Part shown: piece by piece, positions 53,177-62,945 of the stretch
Position numbering within the stretch: the stretch's first letter is position 1
Layout of the letters: each line of letters begins with the position of its first letter
Source of the DNA: Lacinutrix venerupis
GTDB taxonomy: Bacteria; Bacteroidota; Bacteroidia; Flavobacteriales; Flavobacteriaceae
Assembly: GCF_003663945.1 (NCBI RefSeq)
Contig: NZ_RCCH01000003.1
Location: 1 to 64,000, forward strand
DNA length: 64,000 nucleotides
Direction: 5' to 3'
Notes under the pieces: model-generated
Seen by the model: the letters and a program-made list of their open reading frames with translations, nothing else
Told to the model about the DNA's origin: nothing
Databases searched by the model: none
Position numbers and translations under genes: made by a program

Positions 53177-53536
53177 CTAAAAATGATAAAAAGCATTTTC
53201 TAAATGTTCTATATTAAATTTTTTACTGTCTTTTACTATGGCAATAATATCAAACCTCACTTCTACGTCCAATTTGTTTTCAATAACATACTCGTTAACT
53301 GCTTTTACTAAACGTTGTATTTGTTTTGGCTTTACAAAATCTTGAGGGTTTCCAAAATTTGTAGTCGATCGTGTTTTAACTTCTATTATCGCTAAAATAT
53401 CTTCAAGTTTAGCAATAATATCAACTTCGGCTTTATCAAAACGGTAATTACGTTCTACAATTTCATAGCCTTTTTGTAATAAAAAATCTACTGCTAATTG
53501 TTCTCCTTTTTTACCTAATTCGTTATGTTTTGCCAT
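53177..53536 (-). CDS. yraN: YraN/UPF0102 family nuclease-like protein
   Basis: 119 aa. The restriction-endonuclease-like core is ...LGKKGEQLAVDFLLQKGYEIVERNYRFDKAEVDIIAKLEDILAIIEVKTRS, with the D-x(n)-EVK catalytic pattern (Asp in EVDIIA, Glu and Lys in EVKTR). The family is a predicted Holliday-junction-resolvase-like endonuclease; activity in Flavobacteriia has not been shown as far as I know. It is encoded leftward and terminates at the convergent terminator shared with kbp. The next leftward gene, the LD-carboxypeptidase, starts 59 bp beyond its own start. Confidence 0.9.
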   Translation of the reverse strand: MAKHNELGKKGEQLAVDFLLQKGYEIVERNYRFDKAEVDIIAKLEDILAIIEVKTRSTTNFGNPQDFVKPKQIQRLVKAVNEYVIENKLDVEVRFDIIAIVKDSKKFNIEHLENAFYHF

Positions 53537-53594
53537 GGATTAATAATTAGTTTTTTACTACGTAATTAGCAACATTTAGCACTTATAAAAATCA

Positions 53595-54599
53595 CTATTC
53601 AAAAGTGACTGTAGATTGCGAACTTTTTACTACTAACTCTATTGTTCTTCCTAAAATCATGGCTCTATTATCTTCTTCATGGCCAGCAGGCATATTAAAC
53701 GCTATAGGAAAATTATAGTCTTGCAATGCATCTAAAATTAATTGTTGTACACTGCTTCCCCAAAGTGTTGTGTTTTTTCTCATTCTACTCATATCTCCAA
53801 CAATTACACCTTTACAATTATCAAAATAACCAGCACGCTTCATACTTTGTAACATACGGTCTATATGGTATTTGTACTCACCAATTTCTTCAATAAATAA
53901 TATTTTTCCATCCACATCAATACTGGTGTTAGATCCTAACATAGTATGCAAAATAGTTAAATTGCCACCAACAAGCTTTCCTTTAGCGGTACCAACTCTA
54001 TTATATGTAGAACCTTTTAAAGTATATGCTAAAGGCGCTCCAAAAATTGCAGATTTAAACGTTTCTATACTCTCTTCAATTTTACTTAAATCATTAGGCA
54101 AACTCACACACATTATACCGTGAATTGTTTCTACTCCTATAGTATGTAATTGGTTATGCAAAGCTGTAATATCACTATATCCAATAATCCATTTTGGTTG
54201 CTCTAAAAATTTAGAATAATCAAGTTTATCTAATATTCTAACAGTACCATAACCGCCACGTGCACTCCAAATAGCTTTTATAGTTTTATCGTCTAATGCT
54301 TTCTGGAAATCTTCGCAGCGCTCTGCATCGGTTCCAGCAAAATGATTGTCTTTTTTAAAAACATTATTACCTATTACAACATTTAAATCCCAACTTTCTA
54401 GAAGCTTTTTAGCGCGAGCAACTTCATCATTTCTGTTTTTTAAAATTCCTGAAGGCGCAACAATAGCAACGGTATCGCCTGCTTTTAAATAAGGTGGTTG
54501 TATCAATTTATTTTCATTTTTATTTTGTGCAATTACATTGGTATTTCCAAATAGAAAAATAGCACTACACAAAAACAATATTATTCTAATTTTCGACAT
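53595..54599 (-). CDS. LD-carboxypeptidase, peptidase family S66
   Basis: 334 aa from ATG at 54599, which gives a clean signal peptide (MSKIRIILFLCSAIFLFGNTNVIAQ); an upstream ATG at 54614 would add five residues. The S66 motifs are VAPSG, WSARGGYGTVRIL, GYSDITAL with nucleophile Ser142, LFIEEIGEYKYHIDRML with Glu237, and PAGHEEDN with His307, giving the Ser-Glu-His triad of LD-carboxypeptidase A. It removes the terminal D-Ala from murein tetrapeptides; the signal peptide places it in the periplasm, unlike cytosolic E. coli LdcA. It is divergent from metG across 71 bp. Confidence 0.9.
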   Translation of the reverse strand: MSKIRIILFLCSAIFLFGNTNVIAQNKNENKLIQPPYLKAGDTVAIVAPSGILKNRNDEVARAKKLLESWDLNVVIGNNVFKKDNHFAGTDAERCEDFQKALDDKTIKAIWSARGGYGTVRILDKLDYSKFLEQPKWIIGYSDITALHNQLHTIGVETIHGIMCVSLPNDLSKIEESIETFKSAIFGAPLAYTLKGSTYNRVGTAKGKLVGGNLTILHTMLGSNTSIDVDGKILFIEEIGEYKYHIDRMLQSMKRAGYFDNCKGVIVGDMSRMRKNTTLWGSSVQQLILDALQDYNFPIAFNMPAGHEEDNRAMILGRTIELVVKSSQSTVTFE

Positions 54600-54642
54600 G
54601 TTGTAAATGTACATTTTTTTTCTAAATGGCTATCAAAATGTG

Positions 54643-54650
54643 TACTTTTA
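54643..54650 (+). promoter_or_regulatory. -7 box for metG
   Basis: TACTTTTA, one mismatch from TAnnTTTG, 20 bases before the metG ATG at 54671. The -33 position is only T-rich. Confidence 0.35.
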
Positions 54651-54670
54651 CGGCTTCAAAAGAAAAGAAG

Positions 54671-56731
54671 ATGTCAAAAAGATATACAATTACTGCTGCA
54701 TTACCATATACTAACGGACCAATACATATTGGACATTTAGCAGGTGTTTATGTGCCTGCAGATATTTATGCAAGATATAAGCGTTTAACTGGTAACGATG
54801 TTGCTTTTATTTGTGGAAGTGATGAGCATGGTGTACCAATTACTATTAAAGCAAAAAAAGAAGGCGTTACACCACAGCAAATTGTAGATAGATATCATAA
54901 AATAATTAAAGATTCTTTTGAAGTTTTTGGTATTACTTTCGATAATTATTCAAGAACTTCTGCAAAAATTCACCACGATACAGCATCAGAGTTTTTTAAA
55001 ACATTGTATGATAAAAATGAATTTGTAGAAGAAGTTTCAGAACAATTATATGATGCTGAAGCTAACCAGTTTTTAGCAGATAGATTTGTTGTTGGTACTT
55101 GTCCAAAATGTGGTAATGAAGAAAGTTATGGAGACCAATGCGAAAATTGCGGAACTAGCCATAATGCTACAGATTTAATTAACCCTAAATCTGCAATTAC
55201 AGGAAATGTTCCTACTTTAAAAGAAACAAAACATTGGTTTTTACCACTAAATAAGCACGAGCAGTTTTTAAAAGATTGGATTCTTGAAGGTCATAAAAAA
55301 GACTGGAAACCTAATGTTTACGGTCAAGTTAAATCATGGATAGACGATGGCTTAAGACCTAGAGCCGTAACACGTGACCTTGATTGGGGAATCCCAGTTC
55401 CGGTACCTGGTGGCGAAGGCAAAGTACTTTACGTTTGGTTCGACGCTCCAATAGGTTACATTTCTGCAACTAAAGAATGGGCTGCAAGAGAAGGTAAAGA
55501 TTGGGAACCGTATTGGAAAGATGAAGACACTAAACTAGTACACTTTATTGGTAAGGATAACATCGTATTCCATTGTATAATTTTTCCAGCTATGCTAAAA
55601 GCAGAAGGATCTTACATTTTACCAGATAATGTTCCTGCCAACGAGTTTTTAAATTTAGAAGGCAACAAATTATCAACATCTAAAAACTGGGCTGTTTGGT
55701 TACCAGAATATTTACAAGATTTCCCAGATAAGCAAGATGTATTACGTTATGCATTAACTGCAAATGCTCCAGAAACAAAAGATAACGATTTTACTTGGAA
55801 AGATTTTCAAGCAAGAAACAACAACGAGTTAGTTGCCATTTTTGGTAACTTTATAAACCGTGTAGTAGTATTAACAAATAAATATTATAACGGTATAGTA
55901 CCAACTCCAAGTGATTTTTCTACTATAGATGAAGAAACCTTGGCAGCAATTAAAGCGTATCCAAGTGTTCTAGAAAGTTCTATAGAACGCTACCGTTTTA
56001 GAGAAGCTTCTCAAGAATTAATGAATTTAGCAAGACTCGGAAATAAATATCTAGCAGATGAAGAGCCGTGGAAACTTGTTAAAACAGATGAAGACAGAAC
56101 TAAAACAATAATGTTTGTTGCATTACAAATTGCATCTGCTTTAGCGACATTATCAGAACCGTTTTTGCCGTTTACATCAACTAAACTAAAAAATATTCTT
56201 AATTTATCTTCAGAAGAATTACAAACATCTTGGAGTGAGATTACTTCTAAAGAAATTCTACTTCCAGCAAACCATACCATTGGAAAAGCAGAGTTGTTAT
56301 TCTCTAAAATTGAAGACAGCGAAATACAAGCACAGTTAGACAAATTAGAAGCAAGTAAAAAAGCTAACGAAGCAGCTAATAAAGTTGTTGAGCCACAAAA
56401 AGATACTATTACTTTCGACGATTTTACAAAATTAGATTTACGTGTTGGAACCATTCTAGAAGCCGAAAAAATGCCAAAAGCTAAAAAGCTTTTAGTATTA
56501 AAAGTAGATACAGGAATAGATGTTAGAACTATAGTTTCTGGAATTGCAGAAAGCTTTACAGCAGAAGAAGTTGTTGGTAAAAAAGTAACTGTTTTAGTAA
56601 ACTTAGCACCAAGAGCATTGCGTGGAGTAGAGAGTGAAGGCATGATTTTAATGACTGAAACACCAGAAGGTAAACTAGTGTTTGTAAATCCTGATGATAC
56701 TACTATTGGTAATGGGTTGCAAATAAGTTAA
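54671..56731 (+). CDS. metG: Methionine--tRNA ligase
   Basis: 686 aa from ATG at 54671 ([22 protein letters not shown]); a longer frame from 54626 would swallow the promoter region. The class I HIGH motif is HIGH at 19-22, the KMSKS loop appears as KLSTS, and a zinc knuckle of four Cys is CPKC...CENC (residues about 145-163). The C-terminal ~100 residues form the tRNA-binding EMAP/Trbp111 OB domain ([49 protein letters not shown]). It charges tRNA-Met and initiator tRNA. It stands alone; no terminator hairpin is obvious in the 127 bp after it. Confidence 0.97.
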   Translation: MSKRYTITAALPYTNGPIHIGHLAGVYVPADIYARYKRLTGNDVAFICGSDEHGVPITIKAKKEGVTPQQIVDRYHKIIKDSFEVFGITFDNYSRTSAKIHHDTASEFFKTLYDKNEFVEEVSEQLYDAEANQFLADRFVVGTCPKCGNEESYGDQCENCGTSHNATDLINPKSAITGNVPTLKETKHWFLPLNKHEQFLKDWILEGHKKDWKPNVYGQVKSWIDDGLRPRAVTRDLDWGIPVPVPGGEGKVLYVWFDAPIGYISATKEWAAREGKDWEPYWKDEDTKLVHFIGKDNIVFHCIIFPAMLKAEGSYILPDNVPANEFLNLEGNKLSTSKNWAVWLPEYLQDFPDKQDVLRYALTANAPETKDNDFTWKDFQARNNNELVAIFGNFINRVVVLTNKYYNGIVPTPSDFSTIDEETLAAIKAYPSVLESSIERYRFREASQELMNLARLGNKYLADEEPWKLVKTDEDRTKTIMFVALQIASALATLSEPFLPFTSTKLKNILNLSSEELQTSWSEITSKEILLPANHTIGKAELLFSKIEDSEIQAQLDKLEASKKANEAANKVVEPQKDTITFDDFTKLDLRVGTILEAEKMPKAKKLLVLKVDTGIDVRTIVSGIAESFTAEEVVGKKVTVLVNLAPRALRGVESEGMILMTETPEGKLVFVNPDDTTIGNGLQIS

Positions 56732-56858
56732 TTATTTTTTAGAGTGAGATTTATAACACCTATTCGCACTTATAGTTAAATATTTATTAATTGTATTTTT
56801 TTTAATATTAATAAAAGTTTTAAATATTAATTTTAAATAAATCAAACTTATAACCAAA

Positions 56859-57332
56859 ATGAAAAAACTATTATTACTATTATTCACAGCAACTTTTTTA
56901 TGGTCTTGTGGAGGTACAAAAGTTGTAAGACAATCTAAAAAAACTATAAAAGGTGAGTGGGTTTTAAGTTCTGTAGATTATAGCAAGTCAGGAACTTATA
57001 ACGTCACGTTATTAGGTGATACTTCTAAAGAATGTTTCGAACAAAGTACATGGCAATTTATACCAAATAATAATACTGGAATTTACAGTATTACTAATGG
57101 AAGCTGTGCAACAGGCGACAGGAACTTTATCTTTACAATTCAGGAAACAGATGAAACTACAGGCTTATATCATTTTTTATTAAAGCCAACAGATGCTAAA
57201 GGCAAAAGTGAAACTAATCAAGGTTTTAGAATGAAATTGTCACAATTGTCAGATATAATTATGCAATGGCAACAAACGGTAAGTGTAGACGGAGAACCAT
57301 TTACAATTAATATGAACTTTTCAAAAATTTAA
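56859..57332 (+). CDS. Lipocalin-like lipoprotein
   Basis: 157 aa. The signal is MKKLLLLLFTATFLWSC with lipid Cys at residue 17, followed by GGTKVV. The pattern KTIKGEWVLSSVDYS..., CFEQSTWQFIPNNNTGIYSI, GSCATGDRNFIFTIQE and a final MQWQQTVSVDGEPFTINMNFSKI matches lipocalin-like proteins of Bacteroidota: a GxW motif at the first strand and eight short strands. It probably binds or carries a small hydrophobic ligand in the periplasm; the ligand is unknown. The OmpA gene begins 6 bp after it, so they share a transcript. Confidence 0.82.
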   Translation: MKKLLLLLFTATFLWSCGGTKVVRQSKKTIKGEWVLSSVDYSKSGTYNVTLLGDTSKECFEQSTWQFIPNNNTGIYSITNGSCATGDRNFIFTIQETDETTGLYHFLLKPTDAKGKSETNQGFRMKLSQLSDIIMQWQQTVSVDGEPFTINMNFSKI

Positions 57333-57338
57333 AAAACT

Positions 57339-58046
57339 ATGAAATTAAATATATATAAAATATCAAGTATTGCATTTGCTTTAATGTTAGCATTGACATT
57401 TACTAACTGTACAGCAACAAAAAATGCTAATAATAAACAAAAAGGTGGTGTTATAGGCGCTGCTGGTGGTGCTGTTTTAGGAGCCATTATTGGTAACAAT
57501 GTAGGTAAAGGTGGTAATGGAGAATTAGGAGCTGTTATTGGTGGTGTTATTGGTGGTGGAGCAGGTGTACTTATAGGAAATAAGATGGATAAACAAGCTC
57601 AAAAAATTGAAGAGGAAATTCCTGGAGCAGTTGTAGAGCGTGTAGATGATGGTATTGTTGTAACCTTCGATGAAAATAGTGGTGTATATTTTGATACCGC
57701 AAAATATAATGTAAACGCAGCATCTCAAGCTACTTTAGATAAGTTAGTTAACGTACTTAGAGAATATCAAGATACTAATATATTAGTTGTTGGGCATACA
57801 GATAGTGTTGGAAGCGAGGAGAACAACATGACGTTATCTAAAAACAGAGCTTATGCAGTAACAAATTATATTACTGGTCAAGGTATAAGCAATGGTAGAC
57901 TTACTACAAATTGGTTTGGAGAAGCACAACCAACAAACGATAATAGTACTGCAGAAGGTAGAGCAAAAAATAGACGTGTAAATATTGCTATTTTACCAAA
58001 CGAAAAAATGAAAAATGATGCTAAAAAAGAAGCAGGTGAAAACTAA
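57339..58046 (+). CDS. OmpA family lipoprotein with glycine zipper
   Basis: 235 aa. The signal ends in a lipobox, FTNC (Cys at residue 23). Residues about 34-92 carry glycine-zipper repeats (GGVIGAAGGAVLGAIIGNNVGKG, LGAVIGGVIGGGAGVLIGNKMDKQAQ), a membrane-inserting or packing helix. The OmpA domain covers about 112-225 with VYFDTAKYNVNAASQATLDKLVNVL, VVGHTDSVGSEENNMTLSKNRAYAVTNYI and EGRAKNRRVNIAI. This is the YiaD-type layout: an outer-membrane lipoprotein that binds peptidoglycan. Co-transcribed with the lipocalin gene. A terminator at 58097 follows. Confidence 0.9.
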   Translation: MKLNIYKISSIAFALMLALTFTNCTATKNANNKQKGGVIGAAGGAVLGAIIGNNVGKGGNGELGAVIGGVIGGGAGVLIGNKMDKQAQKIEEEIPGAVVERVDDGIVVTFDENSGVYFDTAKYNVNAASQATLDKLVNVLREYQDTNILVVGHTDSVGSEENNMTLSKNRAYAVTNYITGQGISNGRLTTNWFGEAQPTNDNSTAEGRAKNRRVNIAILPNEKMKNDAKKEAGEN

Positions 58047-58096
58047 AAAATCTTTTATTTTTTCTTCGGAAAATTAAGCAGAGTTAAATATATTAC

Positions 58097-58130
58097 AAGA
58101 CCTTATTTTTAAAATTTAAGGTCTTTTTTT
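58097..58130 (+). terminator. Terminator-like hairpin abutting the tex start codon
   Basis: 9-bp stem AAGACCTTA/TAAGGTCTT (58097-58105 and 58117-58125), 11-nt loop, then a T-run to 58130. The next base is the A of the tex ATG. It probably terminates the OmpA operon, leaving tex dependent on a promoter within or upstream of it. Confidence 0.75.
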
Positions 58131-60254
58131 ATGCTTTTAAAATATATTATATCTCACACTAAGTTAAATGAATCGTCTGTAAAAAACACGATTAAATTGT
58201 TAAACGAGGACTGTACAGTTCCTTTCATTTCGCGTTATCGAAAAGAGGCAACAGGTAATTTAGATGAGGTTCAAATAGGAGATATTGTTAAATATAAAGA
58301 ACAATTTGAAATTTTAGAAAAAAGAAAAATAGCCATTTTAAAAGCATTAGAAGAACAAAATGTTTTAACACAAGAATTAAAGCAAAAAATAGAAAGTTGT
58401 ATAGACTTAATTACGCTTGAAGACCTGTATTTACCTTACAAGAAAAAACGTAAAACTAAAGCAGAAACAGCTAGAAAAAATGGCTTAGAACCATTGGCTA
58501 AAATAATAATGTCTCAAAAAGCTAATGACATAGAATCTATAGCATATAAATATATAAATAAAGAAATAAAAAACGTCGATGATGCTTTAGAAGGAGCAAG
58601 ACATATTATTTCTGAATGGATTAATGAAAGAACAGATATTAGAAATGTACTTAGAAATCAATTAGAAAGACATGCTCAAATATCAACAAAAGTTGTAAAA
58701 GCAAAAGCTAAAGATGAAAAAGCACAAAAATTTCGTGATTATTTCGATTGGTCCGAAAGTTTGCAACGCATACCATCTCATAGATTACTTGCAATATTAA
58801 GAGCCGAAAAAGAAGGGTTTATAAGAGTTAAAATTAATATTGATGATGTTCGAGCTTTAGAACGCATAGATAATAGAATTATACGCAGTAATAATACGTG
58901 TGCAGATCAAATAGAGCTTGCCATTTCCGATGCATACAAACGTTTACTGTTTCCTTCGTTAAGTAATGAAGCTTTAAGTAAGGCTAAAGAAAAAGCAGAT
59001 GAAGCTGCAATTACCGTATTTGCTAAAAACTTAAAACAATTATTATTAGGTTCTCCCATTGGAGAAAAAAGAGTATTAGCCATTGATCCTGGTTTTAAAA
59101 CAGGATGTAAGTTAGTTTGTTTAAATGCTCAAGGAGGTTTAGAACACAACGAAACTATTTATCCACATCCACCAAAGAATGATAGTTTTGGTGCAATAAA
59201 AAAAATAGCGTCTTTAGCCGAAGCTTATAAAATTGAAGCAATAGCTATTGGAAACGGAACAGCTTCACGTGAAACAGAGGCTTTAGTAAAAAAAATTCAG
59301 TTTAAAAATAATATTCAAGTATTTGTAGTTAGCGAAGCAGGAGCAAGTATATATTCGGCATCAAAAATTGCAAGAGACGAGTTCCCAAATTATGATGTTA
59401 CAGTTCGTGGCTCGGTTTCTATTGGTCGTCGTTTGCAAGATCCTTTAGCAGAACTTGTTAAAATTGATGCAAAGTCCATTGGTGTTGGTCAATATCAACA
59501 CGATGTAGACCAGAATAAGCTTCAAAAAGAGTTAGATGTTGTAGTCGAAAATTGTGTAAATGCTGTTGGCGTAAACATAAATACAGCAAGTATTCCATTA
59601 TTAAGTTCTGTGTCTGGTATCGGACCAAAATTAGCCGAAAACATATTTAATTATAGAAACAAATATGGTGTTTTTAAATCTAGAAAAGATATAAAAAAAG
59701 TTCCACGTTTAGGCGATAAAGCTTTTGAGCAAGGAGCAGCTTTTTTAAGAATTAAAGATGCTAAAAACCCACTAGACGACTCTTCTGTACATCCAGAAAG
59801 TTATAAAGTTGTTGAAAAAATGGCTAAAGATGAAGATGTTACATTAGGAGAATTAATAGGTAATGAGAAGATTTTACAAAAAATTAATTTAAAAAAATAC
59901 GAAACACAAACCATTGGGCTATTAACATTACAAGATATTATTAAAGAATTAAAGAAACCTGGTTTAGATATTAGAGAAAGTGCTAAAGTATTTAGTTTTA
60001 ATCAAAATATTAAGTCTATAACAGATTTACATACCGGTCAATTATTACCAGGAATTGTAAATAATATAACAGCTTTTGGGTGTTTTGTAGATATAGGAAT
60101 TAAAGAAAGTGGTTTAATACACGTGTCCAATTTATCTAATGAGTTTGTAAAAGATGTAAATGAACATGTGCATTTACACGAACAAATTATAGTAAAAGTG
60201 TTAGAAGTAGATGTTTCTAGAAAGCGTATTCAATTAAAATTACATAAAAAATAA
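58131..60254 (+). CDS. tex: Tex-family RNA-binding transcription accessory protein
   Basis: 707 aa. Tex layout: an N-terminal helical domain with SVKNTIKLLNEDCTVPFISRYRKEATGNLDEVQ, a YqgF-like fold (about 315-440: RVLAIDPGFKTGCKLVCLN, IAIGNGTASRETE, VSEAGASIYSAS), two helix-hairpin-helix units (INTASIPLLSSVSGIGPKLAENI and KKVPRLGDKAFEQGAAFLRI) and a C-terminal S1 domain (LPGIVNNITAFGCFVDIGIKESGLIHVSNLS). Tex associates with RNA polymerase and RNA, and affects toxin or transcription regulation in Bordetella and Pneumococcus. The annotated start agrees with the family N-terminus. The start codon directly follows a terminator-like T-run, which is unusual. Confidence 0.95.
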   Translation: MLLKYIISHTKLNESSVKNTIKLLNEDCTVPFISRYRKEATGNLDEVQIGDIVKYKEQFEILEKRKIAILKALEEQNVLTQELKQKIESCIDLITLEDLYLPYKKKRKTKAETARKNGLEPLAKIIMSQKANDIESIAYKYINKEIKNVDDALEGARHIISEWINERTDIRNVLRNQLERHAQISTKVVKAKAKDEKAQKFRDYFDWSESLQRIPSHRLLAILRAEKEGFIRVKINIDDVRALERIDNRIIRSNNTCADQIELAISDAYKRLLFPSLSNEALSKAKEKADEAAITVFAKNLKQLLLGSPIGEKRVLAIDPGFKTGCKLVCLNAQGGLEHNETIYPHPPKNDSFGAIKKIASLAEAYKIEAIAIGNGTASRETEALVKKIQFKNNIQVFVVSEAGASIYSASKIARDEFPNYDVTVRGSVSIGRRLQDPLAELVKIDAKSIGVGQYQHDVDQNKLQKELDVVVENCVNAVGVNINTASIPLLSSVSGIGPKLAENIFNYRNKYGVFKSRKDIKKVPRLGDKAFEQGAAFLRIKDAKNPLDDSSVHPESYKVVEKMAKDEDVTLGELIGNEKILQKINLKKYETQTIGLLTLQDIIKELKKPGLDIRESAKVFSFNQNIKSITDLHTGQLLPGIVNNITAFGCFVDIGIKESGLIHVSNLSNEFVKDVNEHVHLHEQIIVKVLEVDVSRKRIQLKLHKK

Positions 60255-60388
60255 TTGTAGAACCATATCTTGATTAAAATTAAGTAATTGTATTTATAAC
60301 AGTTATGCCTATCTTTATGCAGTAGAATAAAATGTGTTAGCTTTTAAAATGTTTTATTTATATTTAAAATTATTAATTTAAACATACT

Positions 60389-60829
60389 ATGATAGCTCAT
60401 AAACAAGGTAATTTAACATTTTACACACCAGAAGTTGTAGATGGTTTAGCAGGACATTTTTTCGATACAGGAATTTCAGCTGGATTTCCTTCTCCTACAG
60501 AAGATTTTAATGAACAACATTTATCATTAGACGAGGAGCTAGTAAATAACAAAGAAACTACGTTTTATGCCAGAGTTAGTGGTCAATCTATGATTGGTGC
60601 AGGATTGGATGATAATGATTTGTTGGTAATTGATCGTAGTTTAGAACCAGAAAATAATAAAATAGCAGTTTGCTTTTTAGATGGAGAATTTACTGTAAAA
60701 CGTTTAAGAGTGACTAAAGACGAGGTTTGGTTACAACCAGAAAACCCTAATTATCCTATTATAAATATTACTGAAGAGAATAATTTTCTTATTTGGGGAA
60801 TCGTAACAAACGTTATTAAAAAGGTATAA
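60389..60829 (+). CDS. umuD: UmuD-like S24 peptidase / LexA-fold protein
   Basis: 146 aa. The UmuD alignment is SAGFPSPTEDFNEQHLSLDE (predicted autocleavage Ala31-Gly32, Cys-Gly in E. coli), nucleophile Ser67 in SGQSM and general base Lys104 in FTVKRL, then a UmuD-like tail WLQPENPNYPII. UmuD normally pairs with UmuC as DNA polymerase V for translesion synthesis in the SOS response, and is encoded upstream of umuC. Here no umuC gene follows: the next gene is atpC on the opposite strand. A LexA-type DNA-binding winged helix is absent, so it is a UmuD, not a LexA repressor. The 134-bp leader shows no SOS box I could recognise. Confidence 0.85.
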   Translation: MIAHKQGNLTFYTPEVVDGLAGHFFDTGISAGFPSPTEDFNEQHLSLDEELVNNKETTFYARVSGQSMIGAGLDDNDLLVIDRSLEPENNKIAVCFLDGEFTVKRLRVTKDEVWLQPENPNYPIINITEENNFLIWGIVTNVIKKV

Positions 60830-60847
60830 TATTTAAAATTTAAGCAT

Positions 60848-60882
60848 AAAAAAACGCGAAACTTTAGTTTCGCGTTTTTTTT
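60848..60882. terminator. Bidirectional terminator between umuD-like gene and atpC
   Basis: Stem AAAACGCGAAA/TTTCGCGTTTT (60851-60861 and 60868-60878) flanked by A and T runs, suited to both convergent genes. Confidence 0.9.
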
Positions 60883-60898
60883 GTATATTATTAATAAA

Positions 60899-61192
60899 TT
60901 AATCTGCTAAAATGATTGCTTTATTATCTTTCATTTCTAATGTTCCAGAATTAATTTTTACAGTTAAAACTTTATTATCATCTGGATGTGGCGTAACACT
61001 TCCATGTAAATCATCAAAAACAAGATGAGTTTGCGTGTGTGTGTTTATTTTTATAACACCTTCTTTTAAAACAGAAACAATAGCTGCGTGATTATTAAGC
61101 ATCTGAAACTCACCATCTATCCCTGGTACAGTAACAGCATCTACTTCACTACTAAATAAAGTTGCTTCTGGTGATACAATTTCTAAATACAT
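60899..61192 (-). CDS. atpC: ATP synthase F1 epsilon subunit
   Basis: 97 aa, the N-terminal beta-sandwich domain only: MYLEIVSPEATLFSSEVDAVTVPGIDGEFQMLNNHAAIVSVLKEGVIKI. The C-terminal helical hairpin that inhibits F1 in E. coli (138 aa) is absent, as usual in Bacteroidota. It links the c-ring/gamma rotor to F1. It lies 77 bp after atpD, and the gap holds a tandem repeat and a hairpin. atpD and atpC form a separate pair; other ATP synthase genes are not in this window. Confidence 0.93.
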   Translation of the reverse strand: MYLEIVSPEATLFSSEVDAVTVPGIDGEFQMLNNHAAIVSVLKEGVIKINTHTQTHLVFDDLHGSVTPHPDDNKVLTVKINSGTLEMKDNKAIILAD

Positions 61193-61200
61193 ATTCTTTT

Positions 61201-61231
61201 AGTTTGCAGTTTGCAGTTTGCAGTTTGCAGT
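61201..61231. repeat. Tandem AGTTTGC repeat in the atpD-atpC gap
   Basis: Four perfect copies of the heptamer AGTTTGC (61201-61228) and a partial fifth, starting 9 bases upstream of the atpC start. Directly beside it lies a 6-bp palindrome AGTCAC-ATTA-GTGACT (61229-61244). Confidence 0.85.
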
Positions 61232-61244
61232 CACATTAGTGACT
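61229..61244. promoter_or_regulatory. Hairpin in the atpD-atpC intercistronic region
   Basis: Perfect 6-bp inverted repeat AGTCAC/GTGACT with an ATTA loop, adjacent to the tandem heptamers. No T-run, so not a terminator. It could stabilise or process the atpDC mRNA or set the ratio of the two subunits (inference). Confidence 0.45.
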
Positions 61245-61269
61245 GAAATACTGAACACTGCTAACTAAT

Positions 61270-62781
<1,512 letters not shown>

Positions 62782-62838
62782 TTATCTATTTAATATTATG
62801 CGATTTAATTGTTTGAAAACACCTTCGGTTTTCGCGTG

Positions 62839-62846
62839 CAAAGATA
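62839..62846 (-). promoter_or_regulatory. -7 box of the atpDC operon
   Basis: TATCTTTG on the minus strand (62846-62839), a perfect TAnnTTTG, giving a leader of about 55 bases before the atpD ATG at 62778. The -33 region is only T-rich. Confidence 0.5.
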
Positions 62847-62895
62847 GGTGTTTTTATTTTAAAAAAAAGTTGTTTTTAAAGCTTTTTTAAGTATA

Positions 62896-62924
62896 AAAAA
62901 CGCCTCCATATTGAAGGCGTTTTT
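62896..62924 (-). terminator. Terminator after the SGNH hydrolase gene
   Basis: 10-bp stem AAAAACGCCT/AGGCGTTTTT with a 9-nt loop, then a U-run on the minus strand; 21 bases after the stop of the leftward gene. Confidence 0.88.
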
Positions 62925-62945
62925 AAATATTCTTTTTTTTACTAA

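Noticed and set aside
54626-54670. Extended N-terminus of metG
   Set aside because: The family N-terminus [17 protein letters not shown] begins at 54671, and the extension overlaps a likely promoter box.
56011-56643. 210-codon open frame antisense to metG
   Set aside because: It overlaps the well-supported metG coding sequence entirely, has no recognisable motif, and is the shadow of the AT-rich codon pattern on the other strand.
60255-60388. SOS/LexA operator upstream of the umuD-like gene
   Set aside because: No palindrome or consensus match could be found by eye in this 134-bp AT-rich leader.
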